Made by a program: the position numbers and the translations under genes. From NCBI GenBank assembly GCA_964389925.1, contig CAYMGE010000006.1, forward strand, positions 47,636 through 111,635: a stretch of DNA of 64,000 nt. Direction: 5' to 3'. Origin of the DNA: CALECP01 sp964389925 (GTDB lineage: Bacteria; Chloroflexota; Anaerolineae; Promineifilales; Promineifilaceae). Shown here one piece after another: positions 17,420 to 24,609 of this stretch. The stretch's first letter is position 1. Each line of letters opens with the position of its first letter. The notes beneath the pieces are model-generated. The model was given only the letters and a program-made list of their open reading frames with translations. It made no database searches and had not been told where the DNA came from.

Positions 17420-19054
17420 TCACTCCCCATTCTCAATCCCCAACGATGCGCGATACGCCTCGCGCTGCTGGTCGCGCCCCAGCAAGTTGGTCAACTCTTG
17501 AAAGTCGATCACCGTTTCGGCGAGTGCTTGGGCGGGCGAAATTTGTTTTGTGACCGCCTCAAACAGGTGAATGTCGAGCGCACTCCAATAGCCAAAGGTG
17601 CCGGGAATGCGGAGATAGGGGAATTGCAGCGGGTTGTTAAATGTGTTGTAGTAGGCGGCCGAGTATTGTTGGATGTCGGTTTCGTTCCAGCCAGCGGCGA
17701 GATAGCTGTCGAGTTCGGCCGATCCATGCGGCGGCAAATAGTGACTATACCGACCTGGATCAACCCCATCCCACCCCCGCGCCGCGTAGGTCAACGACTT
17801 CTCCCGCGTCGCCAGCAGTGCCAATAGATAGTAGGTTGCCTCTGGCGCATCTGAAAAACGCGAAATCACCCCCGCCCACGATCCCCCCGTCGTATTGCCG
17901 ACGACGTTGATCGCCTGCGTCTCCGCCCACGCACCACGCACCACGTCATAATACGCCGTCGTACCCGGCAACTGCGCCGCCCCGATCTTCCCCTTGACCA
18001 TGCTCCCCTCCTGCTGTGCCAACGCGCCTAAATCGCCCCACGTAAACGTCAACGCCGCCTCGCCGCGCAAGAAGTGATCCCAGCTTTGCCCTAAATTCCA
18101 ATCGAGCATCGCGTCGGGGCCGAACTGCACCAAATCGACCATCGCCTCCAGCGCGGCGACGTGACCAGGACTGTCGATCAGCGGCTCCATCGTGTCGGGG
18201 TCAAACCAGTACAGGTCGCGGTTCTGGTCGCCAATCACAAACGGCGCGGAGAACGACATAAAGTGGAACATCCCCTGCTGACCCGCCTTGAGGTGCATGG
18301 TGAGACCGTTATCGGCCGATCCATCCCCATTCAAATCCTTGCCATCAAAGTAGGCGGCGATGTCGCGGAACTGTTCCCATGTCTGAGGGACGGCGAGGGG
18401 GTAGTTGTATTCGGCCGAAAACGCCGCCCGATGTCCCGCATCCTCCAACAAATCACGTCGATAGTACAGAACCTGCCCATCATGATCGTTGGCAATGACG
18501 TAGTTCACCCCGTCATACGCCAGCAGCGCACGCGGCGCAACCTGCACATCCTCAATATCCCATTGCGGAAAACGCGGGTCGCCGTAGAAGTCGTCGTAAG
18601 TGCGAATAAACCCCTGTGTTACCAAATCCCCCAACCACCACGCCCCCGCAATCGACGCATCGTACTGCCCCGCCCCCGTCGTCAAATCGGTGATAAACGC
18701 CGTAAAATGCTCATCAACGGGCTTCTCCACTACCTCTAATCGCGCCCCCGTCGCCGCCTCAAACTCTGCTTTCACCTCATGCAATGGGCCTGCAATCGGC
18801 CCCTCTTCCGCCAACCCAAACCCATTCACAATCACCGTCACCGTCTGCCCCGCAAACGGACAATCCGCCCCGCACGCCGCCACCACACGCGGCGGCAACA
18901 TATCCCCCGTCTCCACCACCGACGCGACTTCGGCAACTGTTGGAACGGGAATTTGTGTCGGTTCGGGTGCTATTGTGGCAACCGGAGTGGGCGGCGGCGC
19001 GGTCGTACACGCCATCACAACGAGTAGAAATAGAGGTAAATGGACAAGGCGCAT
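17420..19054 (-). CDS. Extracellular solute-binding lipoprotein, family 1 (sugar-type)
   Basis: 544 residues. The lipoprotein signal is MRLVHLPLFLLVVMAC, with the lipid-bearing Cys at 16, followed by a Pro/Thr/Val linker to about residue 60. The body has the two-lobe family-1 pattern (VKAEFEAATGARLEVVEKP, GEAALTFTWGDLGALAQ). Such proteins deliver oligosaccharides to ABC importers. No MalF/MalG-type permease or ATPase is adjacent, so its transporter is elsewhere. The last 26 codons are duplicated at 17038-17115. Four Trp residues near the C-terminal half fit carbohydrate stacking, but the ligand is unknown. Confidence 0.8.
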   Translation of the reverse strand: MRLVHLPLFLLVVMACTTAPPPTPVATIAPEPTQIPVPTVAEVASVVETGDMLPPRVVAACGADCPFAGQTVTVIVNGFGLAEEGPIAGPLHEVKAEFEAATGARLEVVEKPVDEHFTAFITDLTTGAGQYDASIAGAWWLGDLVTQGFIRTYDDFYGDPRFPQWDIEDVQVAPRALLAYDGVNYVIANDHDGQVLYYRRDLLEDAGHRAAFSAEYNYPLAVPQTWEQFRDIAAYFDGKDLNGDGSADNGLTMHLKAGQQGMFHFMSFSAPFVIGDQNRDLYWFDPDTMEPLIDSPGHVAALEAMVDLVQFGPDAMLDWNLGQSWDHFLRGEAALTFTWGDLGALAQQEGSMVKGKIGAAQLPGTTAYYDVVRGAWAETQAINVVGNTTGGSWAGVISRFSDAPEATYYLLALLATREKSLTYAARGWDGVDPGRYSHYLPPHGSAELDSYLAAGWNETDIQQYSAAYYNTFNNPLQFPYLRIPGTFGYWSALDIHLFEAVTKQISPAQALAETVIDFQELTNLLGRDQQREAYRASLGIENGE

Positions 19055-19183
19055 AGGTCAAAACGACGATTTTAGCTTGCATTTGATAGCCAACAACGAA
19101 TGCTACTAGCAAAATTACCCACCATCAAATATGCTACAATGTGTGTAAAATCGTCACTATTTATCTGTTCTGAGGCAAATGCA

Positions 19184-19420
19184 ATGACATCTGTGGCTCT
19201 TCGTGACCAACTACAAAAACAAATTGATACGTTGCCTGATGACATCGTACAACAAATCGCTGACTTCACATTCTTTGTCATGGCAAGACGGGATATTGCG
19301 CCATTGTATGCTGATTGGACAAATCGCCAATGGTTGGATTTTTCATTAGAGCAGTTCTTCCGCGACGATGATGAGGTCGAATACACGCTGGAAGATGCTC
19401 AAGAGATTTACAATCCATGA
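19184..19420 (+). CDS. Antitoxin of a MazF/PemK-type module
   Basis: 78 residues from the ATG at 19184 (MTSVALRDQLQKQIDTLPDD). The pattern of a short helix pair (LPDDIVQQIADFTFFVMARR) and an acidic C-terminal tail (DDDEVEYTLEDAQEIYNP) is that of small antitoxins whose tail wraps the toxin. The stop codon overlaps the start of the MazF-like gene (ATGA), which is strong evidence of a pair. A TACAAT -10-like box lies at 19134-19139. It is not MazE-like in sequence, so I give no symbol. Confidence 0.75.
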   Translation: MTSVALRDQLQKQIDTLPDDIVQQIADFTFFVMARRDIAPLYADWTNRQWLDFSLEQFFRDDDEVEYTLEDAQEIYNP

Positions 19421-19761
19421 AAGCTGGTGACATTGTTCTAATTCGCTTCCCGCAAACTGATTTGAGCGTGGGCAAGCTACGTCCTGCATTGGTAATCGCC
19501 GTCGCGCCCGGTCGTCATTCCGATCTATTACTTGCGCTTATCACTTCACGTACTTATCAAGCGGTTCCCAGATTTGATGAGATCGTTGATCCCTCTGATT
19601 CTGATTATGCTGCCACAGGTCTAAAAGTTCGCTCGGTTGTGAGGCTAGCGCGGTTGGTAAGCGTGGAGAGAAATGTAATCAATGCGCGTCTTGGCAATGT
19701 GTCCTCAAAGCGATTGCAGCAGATCAGAAAACGCTTGGCTGATTGGTTAAGGGTAATGTGA
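19417..19761 (+). CDS. MazF/PemK-family endoribonuclease toxin
   Basis: 114 residues. The family motifs are GDIVLIRFPQTD at the start, KLRPALVIAV (the R-P-A-L-V substrate loop) at about 20-29, and LKVRSVVRLARLVSVER in the second half. These SH3-like barrel RNases cut mRNA at short sequences. The last 25 residues form a helical, basic tail (SSKRLQQIRKRLADWLRVM). The gene overlaps its antitoxin by 4 bases. The sequence specificity cannot be inferred. Confidence 0.88.
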   Translation: MKAGDIVLIRFPQTDLSVGKLRPALVIAVAPGRHSDLLLALITSRTYQAVPRFDEIVDPSDSDYAATGLKVRSVVRLARLVSVERNVINARLGNVSSKRLQQIRKRLADWLRVM

Positions 19762-19799
19762 AAATATATCTCTCATAGGCTTGAGGAGATGAAAGTGGA

Positions 19800-20081
19800 T
19801 TAGGCATAAGCTGGCTGCAAGTTGACCTTAATTTGCACCGCAACTGGCTGACGCTTAATCAGCTGTCGGTACTTTTCGTCCAAACTCATCCATGTTTTGT
19901 AAAGCGCAAGCCAGTTGATAAACACCATTCGATAGTCGTCTAGTGCATCAAACTCTTCCAATTCCCCCGCCATCATCGCCTGATAAAACTCTTGTGATTT
20001 CACACCAAACTGCGTCTCAAAGTGGCTCAGGCGGACTTCCAGTTTATTGATGTCGGTGATTAGCGTGGTTAGTGTTGTCAT
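19800..20081 (-). CDS. Small helical protein, possible orphan antitoxin
   Basis: 93 residues, predicted mostly helical. It contains LEVRLSHFETQFGVKSQEFYQAMMAGELEEFDALDDY, a pattern I associate with small antitoxins in cyanobacteria and Chloroflexota that accompany DUF6516-like toxins. No partner is adjacent. The last 15 residues (PVAVQIKVNLQPAYA) are an unusual hydrophobic tail. It lies in the accessory stretch with no TCGGCCGA octamers. Function uncertain; coding status is supported by its codon pattern and family resemblance. Confidence 0.55.
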   Translation of the reverse strand: MTTLTTLITDINKLEVRLSHFETQFGVKSQEFYQAMMAGELEEFDALDDYRMVFINWLALYKTWMSLDEKYRQLIKRQPVAVQIKVNLQPAYA

Positions 20082-20241
20082 TAGCCTATCTTAGCATGGA
20101 TTTGATCCAATTGAAGTAACCCAGCCGCATTATCTATCTCATATTACAGTCGCGCTTGTCGCGCATGAGGCGAATGTTCTGCCAGCATTGCATCCATTTC
20201 AGCATGATGATTGGCATAGTGAGCATTAGAGCAAAGCCGAT

Positions 20242-20583
20242 CTAGGCAACTGCAAAATCGGTGAGCGGCCGCACCTCTGGATGCTTGAACCCCAACACAA
20301 TATCGTGATGCGGCACACCACGCGCCACAAATTCGTTGGCAATACCGTACTCCGTCCAATCTTCCTCAACCCAGATTTTGCCCTCAACAATCCGCACGAA
20401 GACAACAATGGTGCGAATCCGCTTGTAACGCAACCAGCCAGCATCGACGATCATGTACTGATCGCGCTCTTTGTCGAAAAGGAGTTGCGCCACAATGCCA
20501 TCCTGATCGGCACGGTTGCGAAACTCAGCATGTTCCTGTAACGCCTCCATTACAATTTGACGATAAGCTACGGTTGTTTCCAT
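20242..20583 (-). CDS. xisI: XisI-family protein
   Basis: 113 residues, the family length. Diagnostic XisI features run in order: YRQIVMEALQEHA, DKERDQYMIVDAGWLRYKRI, VEGKIWVEEDWTEYGIA, GVPHHDIVLGFKHPEVRPL and the terminal TDFAVA. XisI was named from the fdxN excision element of Anabaena but is usually found, as here, as a simple pair with XisH in genomes with no such element; a toxin-antitoxin-like role has been suggested. Its start overlaps the end of xisH by 16 bases, so the two are translationally coupled. No recombinase gene is nearby. Confidence 0.93.
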   Translation of the reverse strand: METTVAYRQIVMEALQEHAEFRNRADQDGIVAQLLFDKERDQYMIVDAGWLRYKRIRTIVVFVRIVEGKIWVEEDWTEYGIANEFVARGVPHHDIVLGFKHPEVRPLTDFAVA

Positions 20584-20948
20584 TGTGTTATCCTCGCAGA
20601 AATGACATCGACAATAATCAAGGGGATGTGATTTTTTGTCACCAAAAATTGAGCGATAGGCAGATCAAAATCACTCTCATAAGTCACCTGCGAAATCGCC
20701 ACAAACAGTTGAAAGTCAGGTGCAGTCTCCGCGAGCAAGTCACGATAAACTTGAAACGAGCCGACCATATCTTTCAGGTCTTGGACAATAGAGGCACGCC
20801 CAAATGTCTTGATCTCGACGGCAATTTTTCGTCCGTCGCGCTGGGCGACAACCATTTCTTCAGCCGCAAGATCGACGAAAAGATTTGGGTGTGTTTCAAA
20901 TACTTTGAGACCGTCCCTAGCAGATGCTCTAAAGTAAATGAAACACAC
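20568..20948 (-). CDS. xisH: XisH-family protein, unusual N-terminus
   Basis: 126 residues from a GTG at 20948. From residue 12 the family pattern is clear: DGLKVFETHPNLFVDLAAE, RDGRKIAVEIKTF, DLKDMVGSFQVYRDLL, and YESDFDLPIAQFL. The D...E-x-K arrangement (VDL and EIK) is that of the PD-(D/E)XK nuclease fold. Relatives usually start with an R-D-x-x-H-x-x-V-x-x-A-L helix before DGW. Here that helix is replaced by unrelated residues, the frame opens only 16 codons earlier with no ATG, and the W is L. The gene may be 5'-truncated or diverged. Upstream lies a poor intergenic stretch to 21050. Confidence 0.8.
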   Translation of the reverse strand: MCFIYFRASARDGLKVFETHPNLFVDLAAEEMVVAQRDGRKIAVEIKTFGRASIVQDLKDMVGSFQVYRDLLAETAPDFQLFVAISQVTYESDFDLPIAQFLVTKNHIPLIIVDVISARITQWKQP

Positions 20949-21050
20949 CCTTTCGTAATACCTTATTTTTGCCCAAAAAAGGGCGGTTTCTAATCGTTAA
21001 GCCACCAAAATATCCAGACAAGTTAAATACCGCATTCGCGGAGCATGTCA

Positions 21051-21956
21051 TTAAGTTTGCGATTGTGTGATGGGAACCAACTCGGGAAATGGGACAGCCA
21101 ATGTAACCACTTGGTTTACCGTTTCCAATTCTTGGAAAACTCGCAATGTTTCCTCATCAGTTGGAATATGTTCGCTTAAAAACAGTTCACCACTCTGTGT
21201 ATAGAATGTTCGTGTTGCAAGTGCGTATTGAACATAACCAAATTCTGGATGCCAATAGTCAACCGACCGCTCGAAATCTGCATTGTCTTGCGCTTCTAAC
21301 TGTTCCGATAGCATTGTCCAACTTTCTGCAAAGGATGTATAAAGTTGTTCCAAAGCAGCTTGAATATCAGCATATCGTCGTGTGTAGCGATAAGGTAATG
21401 CTAAATATCTCCAAAACGCAGACGTTCGGAAACGCCCTTGTTCAATGCGCTCCCCAACAATATGTTGAACCATCGAACTTGCGTCGTACATCAAACGTAG
21501 GTGATGATATTGTAACACGTCCGACTCAGACTGCTCAAAAAACGCTTTGGGCAATGCGTAGAAACGCAAATAAGCTGAATTCACAGCCACGATTTCGTAA
21601 AACGCATTATGCAATATGGCAGGCCGATTCGTTTGCATTTGCTCTAAGCTGGTCTCAAAAACCTGTTTGCAAACGACATTAGGATTTGCAATCGTGCTCA
21701 TTGGCACGCTGCTAGCGAGAAAAAAACGTTGCCGGCTCGCTGTTGTCAGATTGAATGCGTTGGCTAATCCAAGCAGTATCTTAGCATCTAACTGCGTCTG
21801 TTGACCGCGTTCAATGCGGCCGATCGCATGGGGGCTGACAATGCCTGATCTCTCGGCAAGCTGTTCCCGCGACCAACCGCGACCATTACGATAATCAAAC
21901 ATATCTCTGCGTAAAGAACGCACCACTTTTCCAAACTGTTTCAAGTGATTCGACAT
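21051..21956 (-). CDS. XRE-HTH transcription regulator with MmyB-like ligand domain
   Basis: 301 residues from the ATG at 21956, which has a strong GGAGG site 10 bases upstream. Residues 20-75 form the helix-turn-helix (GWSREQLAERSGIVSPHAIGRIERG). After that, MQTNRPAILHNAFYEIVAVNSAYLRF opens the PAS-like MmyB/MLTR ligand-binding domain, which in relatives binds fatty-acid-like or other small hydrophobic ligands. It is divergent from two genes for secreted proteins and separated from them by 183 bases with two related palindromes, so it probably controls them and itself. The ligand is unknown. Confidence 0.82.
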   Translation of the reverse strand: MSNHLKQFGKVVRSLRRDMFDYRNGRGWSREQLAERSGIVSPHAIGRIERGQQTQLDAKILLGLANAFNLTTASRQRFFLASSVPMSTIANPNVVCKQVFETSLEQMQTNRPAILHNAFYEIVAVNSAYLRFYALPKAFFEQSESDVLQYHHLRLMYDASSMVQHIVGERIEQGRFRTSAFWRYLALPYRYTRRYADIQAALEQLYTSFAESWTMLSEQLEAQDNADFERSVDYWHPEFGYVQYALATRTFYTQSGELFLSEHIPTDEETLRVFQELETVNQVVTLAVPFPELVPITQSQT

Positions 21957-21983
21957 GATTTTGGCACCTCCGCGCACATTTCT

Positions 21984-21998
21984 GCACAAAATTTGTAC
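21984..21998. promoter_or_regulatory. Putative operator, GCACAAA-a-TTTGTAC
   Basis: A 15-base near-palindrome (6 of 7 paired positions) just upstream of the HTH regulator's start. It shares the GTACAAA half-site with the repeat at 22098-22122, suggesting both bind the same protein. Confidence 0.5.
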
Positions 21999-22097
21999 GG
22001 AAATTCGCACGCACGACTTACAGATATTAGCACGTTTTCGCTTGAACGATGAACCACTAACATGCTACCTTTTAAATGTTCTTAAACATTGTAGTGA

Positions 22098-22122
22098 GTA
22101 CAAAACGGACATCATTTTGTAC
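22098..22122. promoter_or_regulatory. Putative operator, GTACAAAA-n9-TTTTGTAC
   Basis: A perfect 8-bp inverted repeat at 22098-22105 and 22115-22122, immediately before the Shine-Dalgarno AAAAGGAG (22125-22132) of the secreted protein at 22140. Binding here would block that gene directly. Confidence 0.6.
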
Positions 22123-22139
22123 TTAAAAGGAGATTTCGC

Positions 22140-22673
22140 ATGTTTATTGGCAGTACCTATCCTCAACAGAATAACTTTCCTAAAATCCTGATTATGATTG
22201 CGTTTATTCTTGTTATGTCATTTGGAACAAAGATTGTCTTTGCAGACAAAGATGGTTTACACGACAGTCATTATTCTGGGGTTGAAATCTTTTGTGTTGA
22301 CAACCCGCAATATCAGGTTGCAGGAAGCAAACCCGGAAGCTATTGCGCCCTGCCTGTCATTGGGATAGGAGTGACAAACCGCTCATCAAACTATCGCTAT
22401 GGGAGAACCAAAGAAGTTGGTAGCGAGAGTCGTTCTACAATGATCGAAGACTACATTAAGGTAACGGCCGTGCGATACAAAGAACCTAATGCCATCTATC
22501 AAAATGGTTGTCAGCATGACGATACAAATGGTGATTTCGTAGCCTGTGGTACAAACGGTGCGAATCCAGTTCAATCGGGAAACACCTATTCACAAGATGG
22601 CAGCCACATCTTTCAGACAGCAGGATATGTAGACTCTAACCTGCATACTGGGGATACTTGGACTCAACCATAA
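22140..22673 (+). CDS. Secreted hypothetical protein
   Basis: 177 residues. After a short cytoplasmic lead there is a hydrophobic signal (ILIMIAFILVMSFGTKIVFA), with cleavage likely after VFA. The mature part has four cysteines (FCVDN, YCALP, NGCQHDD, VACGT) that could form two disulfides, and it is rich in Asn, Gly, Ser and Tyr. I do not recognise the family. It has a strong ribosome binding site behind a palindromic operator, and is followed by a lipoprotein gene on the same strand. The two are probably co-regulated by the divergent HTH protein. Base composition is more AT-rich than the flanks. Confidence 0.7.
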   Translation: MFIGSTYPQQNNFPKILIMIAFILVMSFGTKIVFADKDGLHDSHYSGVEIFCVDNPQYQVAGSKPGSYCALPVIGIGVTNRSSNYRYGRTKEVGSESRSTMIEDYIKVTAVRYKEPNAIYQNGCQHDDTNGDFVACGTNGANPVQSGNTYSQDGSHIFQTAGYVDSNLHTGDTWTQP

Positions 22674-22704
22674 CCTGTAAACGTATCATTAGAATGAGAC
22701 TATT

Positions 22705-22738
22705 GTGTCACTGTAGCGGAGATTTTTTACAGTGACAC
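22705..22738 (+). promoter_or_regulatory. Hairpin enclosing the start codon of the lipoprotein gene
   Basis: A perfect 11-bp inverted repeat, GTGTCACTGTA at 22705-22715 and TACAGTGACAC at 22728-22738. The loop carries GGAG (22718-22721), and the GTG start (22732) sits in the right arm. It could attenuate transcription from the upstream gene or sequester the start codon. Confidence 0.65.
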
Positions 22739-23766
22739 ATTTTCACTCAATGCGTAATATACCTATTTCTATCGTCTTTATTTTCATTTACATTATCTGC
22801 TTCAGTGGATGTGAAAAGTCTGAAGTTCCCTCTACTTGGACACACCATGAATCTTTCTCAGAAAAGACGCTAATTAACCAATGGGAGAATACAAGTCGAG
22901 AAGGAAGTGGTGTAGGAGTGGGTTATGTTGCGAAAGAGAATTTGAATATACATCCATTTGAACGGCCTTCAAACGCGCTATTTCATGTGGATGAATCTAA
23001 ATTTCAAACCTATTTAGTCTTAGTCGCCTACAGCAGTTCAAATGACCCCATTCCTGTTGCAGTCAGCTTGCTGTTGGATTATCGTCAAGTAGAATTCCAG
23101 CTAGACGACAAGAACGGTCACTTGCACTACTTCCTTGCTGAACCTGGAGTCAACTACAACATCCCTATAGAAATTGACTTACCACAGCTTGGATGGCATG
23201 ATTTAGTTGCACTCGCGTTTGTTGACCCGTTGTCACACGCAGAAACTAATGATTCGAGACAACGTTTACCCCCTTTGCACAATTATTCTGGTCGCCGAAC
23301 AGTAGTTTGTCACATCAATTGCAACCAGATTGAAAAGGATATTCCAGCCCCAACAGTTGCGACAGAGTTTGTCGACGACCAAAGCGGATTTAGTATAAAC
23401 GGTTTTGTTCTCAGCGAAGGGAGCGAACCTCCAAACGAAAGGCTGATGAGACAAGTCGAGACATCTGTAAACGAGCCAATCTCATTTGAGTTGTGGTTTA
23501 GAAATGGAAGTTCTAATGAGATTCAGTATTTAGGCGTTCCATTTCTTGATTTCGAGCAAATACGTTTTAACAATTCAGAACAGTTACATGTAATCGTTCC
23601 GCCTCAATCCGAGATATTTATTAACGGAGTCATTGAACCCCAAGAAGAAATAGGTATCCATGAATTACAATTCATCTATGTACGAGACCCTTATCAGAGC
23701 TTGGATAAAATAAGAGATTCAACAGTGGGAAGTGAAATGAATCCTGCAATAATCGTGCATAAATGA
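22732..23766 (+). CDS. Lipoprotein of unknown function
   Basis: 344 residues from a GTG with GGAG 10 bases upstream; an ATG six codons in (22750) is an alternative. The signal peptide ends in the lipobox CFSGC (Cys at 27 from the GTG). The mature protein shows two similar beta-rich halves: FQTYLVLVAYSSSNDPIPVAVSLLLDYRQVEF in the first and ISFELWFRNGSSNEIQYLGVPFLDFEQIRF in the second, suggesting an internal duplication of an immunoglobulin-like domain. No catalytic motif was found. It follows the secreted protein gene by 58 bases across a hairpin and belongs to the same probable regulon. Confidence 0.7.
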   Translation: MTHFHSMRNIPISIVFIFIYIICFSGCEKSEVPSTWTHHESFSEKTLINQWENTSREGSGVGVGYVAKENLNIHPFERPSNALFHVDESKFQTYLVLVAYSSSNDPIPVAVSLLLDYRQVEFQLDDKNGHLHYFLAEPGVNYNIPIEIDLPQLGWHDLVALAFVDPLSHAETNDSRQRLPPLHNYSGRRTVVCHINCNQIEKDIPAPTVATEFVDDQSGFSINGFVLSEGSEPPNERLMRQVETSVNEPISFELWFRNGSSNEIQYLGVPFLDFEQIRFNNSEQLHVIVPPQSEIFINGVIEPQEEIGIHELQFIYVRDPYQSLDKIRDSTVGSEMNPAIIVHK

Positions 23767-23870
23767 TTGCGCCATCGTTGCAGGGTCAGTTGAAAATAGG
23801 GATTATCTTCAAGGCAACAATATGAAAAAAGGGGGTTTTTGAAATTTACACCCTTGCATGTGTGTCGTTG

Positions 23871-23913
23871 CTCGGATTTTGATCAGCACGTATGGGGTCA
23901 AAATCTATCCGAG
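23871..23913. terminator. Long inverted repeat between convergent genes
   Basis: CTCGG-ATTTTGA at 23871-23882 pairs with TCAAAAT (23898-23904) and CCGAG (23909-23913), giving an interrupted 12-bp stem between the lipoprotein gene and the convergent response regulator. It is probably a bidirectional terminator. Confidence 0.55.
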
Positions 23914-23952
23914 TATCTGTTTATAGAAGTGTTATAAGGTTGTAATTATTTT

Positions 23953-24609
23953 TTAATCCAACCGAATAATCCCCTTCCGCAGCGCATATTTCACCAAGTC
24001 AGGAACAGTCTGTAGCTGCAACTTCTCCATCAAATTTCCGCGATGCACGCCGACCGTCTTGCTACTGATAAACAGCTTTTCCGCGATCTCCTTTGTCGAA
24101 TACCCTTCGACCATCAACTGCATCACCTCCCGTTCACGGTCGGTCAGTCGGCCGTAATTGTCGGGCTGCGCCTCCGTTGTGGCATGACGCACATACTCCT
24201 CGATGACGCTCTTTGAGATCGACGGGCTGAGAAACGCATCCCCCGCCTGCACCGCATGGATCGCCGTGATTAGCTCAGACGGAATCGACTGCTTGAGCAA
24301 ATAGCCGACCGCCCCCGCCTGTAGCGTTTGCAGCACATACTCCTCATTTTTGTACATCGTGAGCATAATCACCTTGACCGCTGGCAGCAACTTGCGAATT
24401 TGGCGTGTCGCCTCCAAGCCGTTGAGGTCGGGCATGTTAATGTCCATCAGCACGATGTCGGGTAGGAGCTTTTCGGCCGATCTCACCGCCTCAAACCCCG
24501 TACTCGCCTCCCCCACCACTGCAATATCGGCCTCCTCACTCAGTAGCGAGTGGATGCCTTTGCGAACGAGGACGTGATCCTCAGCGAGTAAAATGCGAAT
24601 TTGACTCAT
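23953..24609 (-). CDS. NarL/FixJ-family response regulator
   Basis: 218 residues. The receiver domain carries the acidic pair ED at 10-11 and the phospho-acceptor D56 in DIVLMDINMP, with the switch Thr and Lys in MLTMYK and LLKQS. The LuxR-type HTH at about 150-210 shows LTDREREVMQLMVEGYSTKEIAEKLFISSKTV. Phosphorylation would promote DNA binding. The start overlaps the stop of the hybrid kinase gene by 4 bases, so they are a cognate pair. No target operator was identified. Confidence 0.93.
   Translation of the reverse strand: MSQIRILLAEDHVLVRKGIHSLLSEEADIAVVGEASTGFEAVRSAEKLLPDIVLMDINMPDLNGLEATRQIRKLLPAVKVIMLTMYKNEEYVLQTLQAGAVGYLLKQSIPSELITAIHAVQAGDAFLSPSISKSVIEEYVRHATTEAQPDNYGRLTDREREVMQLMVEGYSTKEIAEKLFISSKTVGVHRGNLMEKLQLQTVPDLVKYALRKGIIRLD

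Noticed and set aside
20144..20241. Possible small gene downstream of xisI
   Set aside because: The only frames are short, lack ribosome sites and overlap xisI in other frames.
20242..20948. Excision element suggested by the name XisH/XisI
   Set aside because: No XisF-type recombinase, no matching direct repeats and no interrupted gene are visible.
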